DNA of 64,000 nt from positions 58,639-122,638 of the forward strand of contig JAREIK010002428.1 in the NCBI GenBank assembly GCA_029783825.1, written 5' to 3'. The translations under genes and the position numbers were made by a program. This DNA is from Sapria himalayana (Eukaryota; Streptophyta; Magnoliopsida; Malpighiales; Rafflesiaceae). Of this stretch, positions 29,101 through 39,028 are shown one piece after another; position 1 is the first letter of the stretch; each line of letters starts with the position of its first letter. A model generated the notes under the pieces. That model searched no databases. It was not told the DNA's origin and saw only the letters and a list, made by a program, of their open reading frames with translations.

Positions 29101-29257
29101 GATTGTTAGATAATTAGATGAGATAGATAGATAGATAAATAGATAAATAGTCAAATAGATAGATATATAGATATATAAATATATAGATATTCATATAGAC
29201 AGACAAACAGATAGATAGATACATAGATAAATAGATATATAGATAGATAGACACATA
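23610..29257. repeat. Satellite array right of copy B
   Basis: GATA/GACA array with no match to copy A recognised by eye. It contains (GATT)n near 24287-24313, an (AT)n run at 26059-26097, a 36-bp tandem duplication (GGATACATTTACAATAAG words at 25845 and 25881) and a 20-bp perfect double repeat at 27801-27840. A cluster of ACTAAC-type words lies near 28310-28330. No gene seen. Confidence 0.85.
29255..29257. repeat. Candidate target site duplication ATA, left
   Basis: The last three array bases before the CACTA left end; ATA also follows the right end at 50380-50382. CACTA elements make 3-bp duplications. ATA is common in a GATA array, so the match alone is weak evidence. Confidence 0.6.
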
Positions 29258-29582
29258 CACCATAAGAAATTATCTATTTAGCTACAAAAATTTCCTATGC
29301 AAATAATCCTTAGCTAATTTCAAGGGGATTAGCTAGAGAATATCAAGATATGTTTGATTTTATATTGAAAGAATAATTTGTGATGGATTTTTGATGGAAT
29401 AGTGATACAAATTTTTGATGGATAAATATCTCTAGCCAATATTGTCTTAAATTTTTGTACAAAGGTTGGTGGCAAATTTATCAATGAATTTATTGATGGA
29501 TTTTTCCTAGCTAATTAGCTCCAGAAAATATCCCTCACTAAATAATTATCTTCGAAATTCATTTTTAGAATCTAATATTAAT
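29258..29582 (+). repeat. CACTA left terminus and subterminal repeats
   Basis: After the CACCATAAG terminus come TTAGCTA, CCTTAGCTAATTT, ATTAGCTAGAGA and TTTCCTAGCTAATTAGCT words, the type of short subterminal motif bound by TNPA-like proteins in En/Spm elements. The same GCTAA/CCTAGC vocabulary marks the other CACTA ends at 41533, 50379 and 62175. Three short GATGGATTTTTGATGG-like words near 29380-29420 repeat locally. Confidence 0.7.
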
Positions 29583-29596
29583 AGCCATGCTTTTGA

Positions 29597-29905
29597 CTTT
29601 TAAAAATCAGAGCCCAGTGTTTTGAATTCTGGCTATAGATTTTTAAAAATTTTCATATGTCGGCATTGAGAATGATGACTATTTAATTAAACCAATGGTC
29701 ATCATTCAAAATGCTGGCATTTGAATTTCAAAAATTATTAAATGACGACTTTAGGAATGACTGCTATTTAATTTAACCAATGGTCATCATTCTCAATACC
29801 AGCTATTGAATTCAAAAATTATCAAATACTGGCATTGGGAACGATGGCTATTTAATTAAACTAATATATGTCATTCACAACACTGGCTTTTGAACGAGTT
29901 TATCC
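29597..29905 (+). repeat. MULE end region, left, palindromic tandem units
   Basis: About three diverged units of roughly 85-90 bp, each of the form GGCATTGAGAATGATGACT...CCAATGGTCATCATTC, so each unit is itself close to a palindrome. The right end has the same units inverted. Confidence 0.7.
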
Positions 29906-30195
29906 CTGTCTAATCATCTTCTCCTGTCCTCCATTTTCTTTTCTTCATTTTCACCTAACCCCCTAAATTTTTCAGCCATTTATTCCCCTAGTAGCCTCCT
30001 CCTCTCCACCAAACCCCACAGCTGCAAACAATTCAGCATTTGCATATTATATAGAAATCTTCATCAGTCTTTTAATTATCCACATCTCAAGTACAAAAAA
30101 TTAAATTATAGGATACATAGATTCTATTGTATCCAAATAAAAAAATTACAAAATAAATCAAAACCATATCTCAAGCTAACACACACATATGAGTT

Positions 30196-30471
30196 CTAAT
30201 CATCCAACAAATACATAAGCATGCTAAACATCAAATCATATCTATGATGAAGAACTGACAATCTTCTCCCAGGTCCCACAAAAAGAGTTGTAGGTGCCTC
30301 CAGCCTTTTTTTGTGCATAGCCAACAAGTTCTCTCGCAATCTAATCTCATGTATGAACAATCTCTCGGAGATATTTGTTGTGGGAGACATCATGCCAAGT
30401 TGCTCAAACTTGATTTCACCTTGGCAACAAAATCTGTACCCTCCTTTCTGTTTCAATCAAAATACACAAAA
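30196..30471 (-). pseudogene. Possible terminal exon, unknown protein
   Basis: A clean minus-strand frame runs to a TAG at 30196, preceded by a T-rich tract ending GATTGAAACAG that looks like a splice acceptor. It encodes about 90 residues, charged in the middle with an Arg/Glu-rich helix-like part (IHEIRLRENLLAMHKKRLEA). It lies downstream of the PMD pseudogene on the same strand and may be its last exon or a captured gene piece. I do not recognise the family, and no catalytic motif is visible. Confidence 0.3.
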
Positions 30472-30654
30472 CATCACATGCAACAAAAAATAGATAAGCA
30501 TATTTATTTAAAAGACTTGAAGAAGATAAATTTAACACACACACAACTTTAGTAGGAATTGTGTCCAAGATGATCGGAGAATATCTTGGATAATCATAAG
30601 GAACTAGCACTTTTAGAGGAATTGGGTCAATATGGGGGTAGGAAAGGTGATGCA

Positions 30655-32900
30655 TCAATTTGAGTGGGTATGTAAGATGATATGCAGGTGTGTGGGGGTA
30701 TAAACATCTTGGATGAGGGGTAAAACGTAGGCATTGTCGGCTCGAAGTGTACCTAAACAACTATCACTATCTGAACCATGACCTAACCTACCATCTCGAG
30801 AATGACCTTTGTGATCAATTCCTGCTCTCCCTCTCTCTCTACATCGAATGGGATGCATACATGATGGTGTTGACGACAATGGAGATCTAATAAATGGTTC
30901 ATGTGATGTCGAAGCTTCCTTAGTGTACCCAGCGATATGATGGTCTTCACCAATCTGGTGTAACACTGATCGAGCAATATGTTGTATGTCGCATAAAGCA
31001 CCAAGGGTATCAACACGAGAGTGATTGGCTATGTCAACCATAGTGGTGATCCGAGTGAACCAATGAAAGAATTATAATTACATAATCTAATTATTAAAAA
31101 TTAGGTAAAATATTTTAGAAACACATGACTCTAACTTACCAAAAGATCCATACTACCGGCTGTAGTATGGAACCCCATATCATCCCTATGAAGTAATGGT
31201 GTCATAAAATATCATGTAATACGATGATACCACTACATGTATGGATAATGAAAGTTTATTTAACCTACTATATGGGGTGAAGTGATAATCCTAGCCACTC
31301 GTGTCTCCTATAATTTTATGTATGTTGCATGATACATCCCCCAATCGCACTGGTATCATCCATGTACATCCATTGCATTCAACTGTTGCTCGTATGAGCA
31401 AGCTGGAAGTATCTCTTGAAGCATCCCAAACAGGTGCAGGACTTTAACTAGATGATGCCACTCAACAATTTTGAAACAAATAAGCTGTGATATCATCTGC
31501 TAGATCTCCTAATCAGCTAAGCAGATATATGGGAGCTGATCAAGTAACTATCCCACGTATGGTTGCCATGACACCTACATGTGAACACATAATATCAATA
31601 AATTTTACAATAATATGAATATAATTAATATAGACCCATATAATTTTACATAAACATTACCTGATCAAGAGTCTGTGCATCTAGATGATCTCGGTTTAGG
31701 AGGAGTACACCCGATGGGTTATGCACCCATGTCTAAGGTACTCTTCATCTACACCCTAGTGAAAGAGCTAGCCCTACCTCTAGCTTTGCCAGAGATTGAG
31801 CTGGTAATCCATTGCAAATAGCCTCAGATAGGTCATCATCCCCGAAATTGACATCAGCATCGTGTAAGGCATGAGCGGGTGGTGGTGCTATATCTGCGTG
31901 TGGTTGCCCAAAATTGGGTCGCCCAACGTGAAGTCTCTCCCAAGACCATAGCTGAATACAAAATAATGAGAAAGTGGGTCATAATATTGTAGTTTTTATA
32001 TTGCGTTAAGAAATATATGATAAATCATCCATACATAACAACACACATTCTCATTTATTACGTACCTGTATGAGTGTAATACAACTGCTAATACCATGGC
32101 TATGATTTAAGCTAGCTCGACATAACTCATAGTATGTATGTGCTAGTACTGCACCACCCCAACTATATATCGTAGTATCCATCAAATCTCAAAGTAGCGA
32201 GAGAAAGAACATGAGAACATGCACACCCTTTTTGTCCACAAACAAGAAGTATCCAATATGCACTAAGATGAACCCACATGCATAACGATCTAATGTGACC
32301 TCATCTGCAACAGGTGGTGGGGTGTATAACTAGATACATAACCACCACAAAGAGATGGTGGTTCTTTTGATAGCATCAGTGGATGGGATGAAACCGAGCA
32401 ACTCCACGCACAACACAGCCACATAGAACACATATGTGTCAGTGACTTCTAGGTCATGGATACGAAGGCCAAGGAGGATGGTGACATCCTATAAGATAAT
32501 CATCATCTCCCCTACTAGCACATGAAACGTGTGTATCTTGGGCCACCATCTTTCGATGAGTGAGGTGATAAGTGGCCAATCGATCGCAATGTGGCCCAAA
32601 TGATATATACAATAAAATCCAACCCTAATCATATATGGCTGAATCCAAATATCCATCATCCACATAGTCATGAAGGCTTTCATCTGTTGTCGAGGGTAGA
32701 GGATCTCTTGAAGCTATAAGCAACGAAATAACCAAATTTAAAAGTGATTATGTATAAATTACATGTTAAAACTACTAATAGTAATTGCTAATTAATAAAT
32801 TATGTACATGTTCTGTATCTACTAAGTGTGATCGGTGTCTATCTTGCAATACCAAGATAGATGTATCCGACAGATCCACATCATGAAACCCCCTAGCCAT
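30655..32900 (-). pseudogene. Plant mobile domain (PMD, aminotransferase-like) pseudogene
   Basis: Translated in pieces it shows family landmarks in order: an LVLQDRHRSHL start motif (exon 1, 32900-32808), then GHIAIDWPLITSLIERW, THTFHVLVGEM and DVTILLGLRIHDLEVT, then SWGGAVLAHTYYELCRAS (exon 2, 32713-32066), LWSWERLHVGRP (exon 3, 31951-31661), and VSWQPYVG with LICFKIVEWHH (exon 4, 31574-31140). GT-AG introns of about 86-114 bp separate these exons. A fifth part at about 31060-30655 carries the low-complexity tail. At least three nonsense codons disrupt it, including TAG at 32489-32491 where the family has Gln. PMD proteins of the MAIN family act in plant silencing and are often carried by MULEs. 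Here it is downstream of the transposase in the same element. Confidence 0.8.
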
Positions 32901-33329
32901 ATCTATAAGATATAACAAATTTAGAATAATTGTCAAACATGGCTGTCAATATTAATCACAATGATAATTTATAATACACACATAGAATAAGAATGTTTCA
33001 TTCAATAGAATAAGTCTAATACAAGACAACAACAAAATATCCATGGCCTCATTTACAAGAAATTAATATTAGTACATAAGTAGTATACCAAATAACAACA
33101 AAAAAGTGAGGCCTCTTTTACAAATAAACAACTAAACTTGATTTCTATTCTTACAAGACCACGATTATGACCCTCTTGTTTACACAACCTACATTTTATT
33201 TTAGTTATCTCCTCCCTAATGTCCATTTTTTTATGTAAACGGATTGATTTAGGATAGCCATTGACTTTGTCATTTCATTGAACTATGAGCTATAATCATT
33301 GGACCATCATAAAAAGTCATTCATCTTCT

Positions 33330-34690
33330 TTGAATATGGGATACAACAAGATTGCCCAAGTGTCATAGTAGGACTAATGTTATTCTCCTAAAGGCCATGT
33401 GCTTAGAGACTTGTCTCTTATGTTCTTAAGTAATGTAGTAGCCTTGAACAAATAACTAAAAATCAACACATTGATGCTGACATGTTGCTATGATATGGCT
33501 ACATGGAAATCCAAATGTCAGTTTCTTACCACATATGCATTTCTTGTCATTTATGTTGAGGTCTATTGGACCTTACATGAAAATATGCCCTATATGTAAT
33601 CGTAAAGAATAATTTCTATTAATTCAGCCTTAACCACATGACCTTGAATCTGAGTATCAACATGTGGTGTGAACTACTCATCTGATGCCAATCTATCGCC
33701 ACTTGTTCCATTCTTACAGCAAAGTAACTGTTAAGGCAAGAAAATATTAACTGAACTAATATAGTAATTGGTAAGCTATGAGCCCCTTTATGTTCACTAT
33801 TAAATACCTTTGACATATTGGTTGTCATTATTCCATATTTCTGGCCTCCATCATGTGAAAGTACCCATTACAGAAGAGGGATCACCTCTAACCATTGTCA
33901 TGCTTCAGAATTAATTCTCCCAATTGTAGTCATATGCCTATTAATCTTCCGTGTTGTTGTCGCAACATCTACTTTGCAGACCAAATTCTATTTATCTTTG
34001 AAGCTGGTCATAAAATTGCTTGCAAGATGATGCATATAGATTTTGTGATAGCCATATGGTGCATCCCAATTAAGATGATGATCACTCATAGCTGCTATAA
34101 TACCTGGATGTATGTCAAATATAACACAAATCCATGTCCGTTAAGAACTCTATTTCTGATACATGCCATGAAAATTCCCCAACTATCAATATTCTTGCCT
34201 TCTATAATAGCAAATATCAATGGAAATAACTAATTATTTGTCTCACATCTAATAGCAATCAACAATGTCCGTTTATACTTCTCATACAAATGTGTACCAT
34301 TAATACTTAGTATAGGATGATAATTTGTGAACCCTTCAATTGATGGCTTGAATGACTAGAACACGCATTGATATGTCTCATTGTTTGACACACTATGAGA
34401 GATGGTTTTCCAAATAACAACACATCTAGGATTGGCTTATTCTATGGCCTAGAACAAATGTGGGAGATCTATATATGATTCCCATCCAAATGCCTTATGC
34501 TTCCCATCCAAGGCTTTTTTATATGAAATTGTATATCCCCATTTCTCCATCATGATTGCTTGAATAGTAGCAAGGGACAATATAAATTGTGCCATAATTA
34601 TAGATTATATATGTGTAAAAACCAACTTTGACTCTAGTTGATGATGGTCTCAGTTTAAACACGGATTTACACAAGTATGTGACCCTTTAT
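33330..34690 (-). pseudogene. MULE (MuDR-type) transposase pseudogene
   Basis: Reading down the minus strand: GPHTC-like GSHTCVNPCLN, then WGYTISYKKALDGKHKAFG, FKPSIEGF, LSINGTHLYEKYKRTLLIA, LFPLIFAIIEGKNIDSWGIF, then after a frameshift near 34130 DIHPGIIAAMSDHHL, APYGYHKIYMHHLASNFM, then LSHDGGQKYGIMTTNMSKVFN and LPITILVQLIFSCLNSYFAVR, and after another shift a SWIM zinc finger CICGKKLTFGFPCSH (33495-33539). This is the canonical MULE order. The first catalytic Asp (family SIDGTHL) is Asn here (codon 34299-34301). Several stop codons and at least two frameshifts are present. In life it would cut and rejoin the MULE ends; this copy cannot. Confidence 0.88.
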
Positions 34691-34909
34691 ATTTGTTGAT
34701 CACAAATAAGTTAATATCTTTTACAACCATGGCATGCAACTTTTATTGATATTAATATACTTCGTCCTTCTTACATCTTAAAACCAGTAATTTTTTTGAG
34801 GAGGCAATTACAACAAACTCATGGTATACTCATATTGAGTAAATCTTTGTAGCCTTTTACAATTCAGATTTAGAATTAAAAACTTACCCAACTACAAATT
34901 CACCACTCA

Positions 34910-35200
34910 CATATTAAAATTTTTAAAATTCAATATCCGGCATTGAGAAGGATGGCCATTGGTTTAATTAAATAGTCATCGTTCCTAATGCCAGCATTTG
35001 AAAATTTTTAAAATTCAAATGCTGGCATTGTGAACGATGAGAATTGGTTTAATTAAATAGCCGTCGTTCCCAACGGCGGCATTTGAAAATTTTTAAAATT
35101 CATTAGCTACCATTCACAATGTTGGCCTCTAATTTTTAAATTTTAATAGTGTGGCAATGGACGTCATTGTGAATGACGGCCATTGCCACGATGTTTCCAG
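34910..35200 (-). repeat. MULE end region, right, palindromic tandem units
   Basis: Inverted counterpart of 29597-29905, with units containing GGATGGCCATTGGTTTAATT and TAGTCATCGTTCCTAATGCC. Units are separated by ATTTGAAAATTTTTAAAATT spacers. It ends in the hairpin at 35151-35189. Confidence 0.7.
35151..35189. repeat. 39-bp near-perfect hairpin at the MULE end
   Basis: GTGGCAATGGACGTCATT and its near-complement AATGACGGCCATTGCCAC face each other across a 3-base loop, with one mismatch pair. A diverged copy of the same hairpin is at 63409-63453 in inverted orientation, so the fold appears conserved while the sequence drifted. Confidence 0.8.
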
Positions 35201-36428
35201 ACGCACTAAGTTGGTAATATTTTTCAAACTAGCATTATATTTTATATTTTTTATTTAAAATGCATTATTTCCATACAAAACTCCATAAATTAGGTTATAG
35301 ATATTCAAAAATTTGAAATAGGTTTAGGAACCTTTATGTACAAGACCATAAACCATGAAAAACAATTTAACACCTCAACTTCCATTAAAGTTTGCATACA
35401 TATATCATAAATACCAAGCTTACTTGAGAAAAAATTGATATTAGTTTTATATAAAATTTTTATGAATGCTAGCTGATCACAAATAATGCATAGGATGAAA
35501 TGTTAGTATTATCTTAAATCTTATTGTTTAAATTATCGTTTAACACAATATGTTTTATTTATTTATGAACAATTTAATTAAAAGCAAATCATATATTTTT
35601 TGGTCTATGATTCATAAGAGTTTACAAGTGATGGATGTTTTGACTATTTATTGTGCTTGTGTTAGAAATGCTATTTTGGGTTAAGCCAAAATATTTATTT
35701 GTTTAATTAGTAATTAAGTATGGAAAAACTAATATCTCAGAAAGTTTGGTTGCTCACATTGATGATTAAGGCCAAAAATACTCAACCTAGATCTTTGTTG
35801 CTTAGTTTGCAGGTGAATACAAACTCAGGTTGTGCTACTTGAATTGTCAAGTTGACTTTGTTTAATGGTAAAATATAATAAATCTTTATTTTATCAAGAG
35901 ATAAAATCTAAAAATTATATTTTAAAAATTATAAAAATTATTAATCATCTGCTTAAAACTTATATCCAACTCAAATTAGAATACTCATATAATCAAGAAT
36001 ATTCATAATTAGTGAAAGAATTGTTAAGTTTTGCTATTCTTTCACACATTCAAATAAATATATGTGTAACTGAAAGAATAGTGATGTGCAATATGATGTT
36101 ATACTAAAGCTTGTTTCTCATGCTATACAAATAATTTAATTTGCTATTTGAAAACTTTACAAAAAATACAGTAGATTCTAAATTATTTTAAAGTTTCAAA
36201 ATATAATAAATTATAATTAAGAGTCAAATTATAAAAAATTAAAATTTACACCCAATTAACAGTCCAAATTATAAGATATTAAAATTTACTTCCAATTAAG
36301 AGTCCAAATTAAAATAAATTACAAATCCATGCTAACAAATAAATAAGAATTAAAACACATGAGTGTTCTGTTTGTGTTTATTTTATAATAGTGATAAAAT
36401 CAAATTCATTAAATTTGATATTGTTCAT

Positions 36429-36496
36429 GTTTTTTTACAACTTCCTTAATTTTGATAAAATTAAGGAAAAAATTAATGTTTTCCATGTAAAAAAAC
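36429..36496. repeat. Nested inverted repeat
   Basis: A perfect 12-bp inverted repeat TTCCTTAATTTT/AAAATTAAGGAA with a 3-base loop (36442-36468) lies within an outer pair GTTTTTTTAC/GTAAAAAAAC (36429-36438 and 36487-36496). It could fold into a long hairpin. AT-rich composition makes chance a real alternative. Confidence 0.5.
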
Positions 36497-37270
36497 AATC
36501 TTAAATTAAATATAAAATATGAGTTAGTCATGGTGATGCTGATTAGTAAACTCTTTTGTTTGCTAGTTTAATATTGTTTGAAAATATTTTGATATTGTTG
36601 ATAGATGTTATTAGATGTAGGGAAAATTATGTTATGGTGCATTAAAATAATATTTTTTAAAAAATTACCTAAATAAGTAAATATTCATATTAAAAAATAT
36701 ATCAAAATAAAAGATTTCTACTTTCTGGTAACCTCAAAAATACTTTTATTCTTCCTGTATATTTCATGATTTGAAAAAAATAAAAAAATAAAAAAATAAA
36801 AACAAAAAATATATTTTCAAAAACACTATAGCAAGAGAGGTATATTGTTTTGGAAAATAGTATGCTCGATTTGTAACAATATAATATTTATATAAATATT
36901 AAAAACACATAACATTATATATTAATATTTATATATTTATATAATCTTATGACATTATATATAAATGTTTATACTTTAATATATAAAAACTTATAACATT
37001 ATATATAAACATTGACATATTTATATAAACATATACAGTTATATATAAATATTTATACATATGTGTTGATGTTTATAAATATTTATACAACATTTACATA
37101 ATACTATCCATTTATATAATTGTTTATATAACATTTATATAACATATAAAATGTTTATACATATTTATAAACATTTATATAACATGTAAATTTTTATATA
37201 ACTATATAATATTTATAATGTTTATATAAATGTGATATATAAACTATATAATATTTATAAAAGTGTTACA

Positions 37271-37310
37271 TGTGTGTGTGTGTGTGTCTGTGTGTTTGTG
37301 TGTGTGTATG
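37271..37310. repeat. (TG)n microsatellite
   Basis: Forty bases of TG with a few interruptions (TGTC, TGTTTG, TATG). Confidence 0.9.
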
Positions 37311-38788
37311 TAATATTTATAAAAATATTGTAAACACAACATTATATCTATTCACTTAAACATTTATATAATCATATGCCATTATATATAAAAGTTTATA
37401 CATTAATATAAATGTGCAACTGAGAGAATAGTAATGTGAAATATGCTGCTTTTATGCATACACAAGAGATTATCTCTATAATGTATATATGATATGAAAA
37501 AATGATATATCTTAGAGAAATATTAGTAGTTTTATCTATGAATAAAGCTGATAGTATTATTGGGTATTGAGAGAGATAATTCAATTATCATTGTCATTTA
37601 GGAGTCATTATAGAGCTCCTCTATCGTGATGTTTACTTTAAAAGTGTAAACAAATCTTTTTTAAAATTTTGTTGTTGATACTTCTCATTTGTTATGTACT
37701 ATAGTTTTCATAACTCATTTTTTTACTTATATGTATGATTATTAATCCAGAACTTAATAATCATTGTATAGAAAATTATTATTTGCTCAATATTTTGTTC
37801 TCGTTTTTTAAAAATATTGAAATAGCTACTAAAAAATTATCTAAAATAATTTGTTATTAAAAATATACAAGTTGAAATTTGGTTGCTTTTGTATTTTTTT
37901 TTATTTTTGGATTTATGTGTAGTCTTATTTTTTTGAGTTATATTTTTAAGTAATTACTTTTTAATTTTATTTTTTTGGATAATGTTAATATTATATATTT
38001 TTATTTTTATGGTCTGATATATTATTAGTTATTTGAATATTATTGATATGTTACTTATTCATTATTTACTTGGTTATTTATTTTTTGTTTAATTGTGATG
38101 TTATAAATTTTGTATGATCATATATTTATACAATTTATCAATGGTTATATAAAATAATATATTTTTTAATAAATGAAATAATAGGAAAATTTAATTACCA
38201 ATTAATAATGTTCATGGTTATTCTTAATATTATTTATTTTTTCATTGTTATAACCATAAATTAGTTTTTTTTATTTCTGAAATTTATTTAATTAATTTAT
38301 AAATAATATTATAAAAAATAACCATAAAAATTTCATATATTATTAACCATAAATTTATTTATTTATGAAATAATATAAATAATGGTTAAATATAATATAA
38401 TTTTGTTTTCTAATATTTTTTATCTCTAACCCATCTGGCCTTCTCTACGTAATTAGGGCAGTTCACTTCCTGAAAAACCTTCGACTATTAGAACACACTA
38501 CCATTCCAACATTGTTTCCAAGAACCACATCAAACAAAGAACACTCTCAAAACACATAGTCATATCAGCATTATAATAAAGAACCGTATCAAACAAAGAA
38601 CATCTCTCTCTCTCTGCGTGTTTTTTTTGTTTATCATCATTATAATTTAATGAGAAAATTAAAAATGAGTTTTTCAAATTTAAAATCGGTAGTGAGCTAA
38701 ATGGTGCTTTTTTGTTGAGTTCTTGTGTATTAATGATAAATTGGTAGTATGAACTTTTTTCTTTTAGTGATTATTTTTTTAAAGTTTT

Positions 38789-39028
38789 ATGGATTTCAAA
38801 TCAACCAAAAAGTATGCTAGCTGTAAAATTCGAAGAATAGTAAAAGAGGACGAAGAAAATAATGACAAGAGGAGGAGAAGAGCAAGGTACTGTAATTTTT
38901 TAAATTAAAATTATATCATATATTTTAATTTTTGGTTTTTTATATTTTATATAGCTTTGTCTTGTAGAGACGATGAATATGAAGAACCTATGGAAATTTA
39001 TCTATTAGATAGGTTTCTATGGTTATAG
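38789..39028 (+). CDS. Possible small two-exon gene, unknown
   Basis: ATG at 38789 opens a 32-codon frame ending AGCAAG|GTACTG (donor at 38887). An acceptor CTTTGTCTTGTAG ends at 38967 and exon 2 runs 38968-39028 to TAG. The joined product has 52 residues: a Lys-rich start (MDFKSTKKYASCKIRRIVKE), a charged EDEENNDKRRRRAR stretch, then an acidic piece ending in LLDRFLWL. Splice signals are plausible and the frame is kept across the intron. There is no family match I can name and it may be chance or a remnant of a transposon accessory gene. Confidence 0.25.

Larger units (their letters stand above)
1..29257. repeat. GATA/GACA satellite array, block 1
   Basis: The plus strand is almost entirely degenerate GATA tetranucleotides with frequent GACA, AATA, GAAA, GATT, GGTA and GAGA variants; the complement is TATC. 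Orientation never inverts across the block. It is punctuated by pure (AT)n tracts and interrupted by one solo LTR at 3903-4863. GATA/GACA repeats are the Bkm-type simple repeats known from heterochromatin of many eukaryotes. Unit drift is high, so this is an old array rather than a fresh microsatellite. No gene lies in it. The left edge is beyond the window and the right edge is the CACTA insertion at 29258. Confidence 0.97.
29583..35290 (-). mobile_element. Mutator-like element (MULE) with transposase and PMD gene, decayed
   Basis: Two inverted end regions of about 300 bp (29597-29905 and 34910-35200) share an ATTTAATTAAACCAATGG word read in opposite directions. They bracket two minus-strand pseudogenes, a MULE transposase and, downstream, a plant mobile domain gene. 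PMD domains are known companions of MULE transposases in plants. The outer limits are approximate: the right end may reach 35290, because 35150-35290 recurs inverted at 63322-63470. I could not find the 8-11-bp target duplication. It lies just inside the outer CACTA left end, so it probably inserted into that element. Confidence 0.7.

Noticed and set aside
409..29154. Dozens of minus-strand open frames rich in Ile, Tyr, Leu, Ser (up to 289 residues)
   Set aside because: The TATC repeat has no stop codon in any of its frames, so open frames arise without selection. Overlapping frames are all open at once and lengths differ freely between duplication copies.
1..29257. Possible CRISPR-like array
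   Set aside because: The repeats are contiguous tetranucleotides without unique spacers of fixed length.
30311..30552. Plus-strand short frames opposite the possible terminal exon
   Set aside because: Antisense to a better supported minus-strand frame and without motifs.
33818..34233. Plus-strand frames over the MULE transposase
   Set aside because: Shadow frames; the minus strand carries the conserved transposase motifs.
36880..37400. Possible matrix-attachment or origin-like AT-rich repeats
   Set aside because: Composition alone cannot support a functional call.
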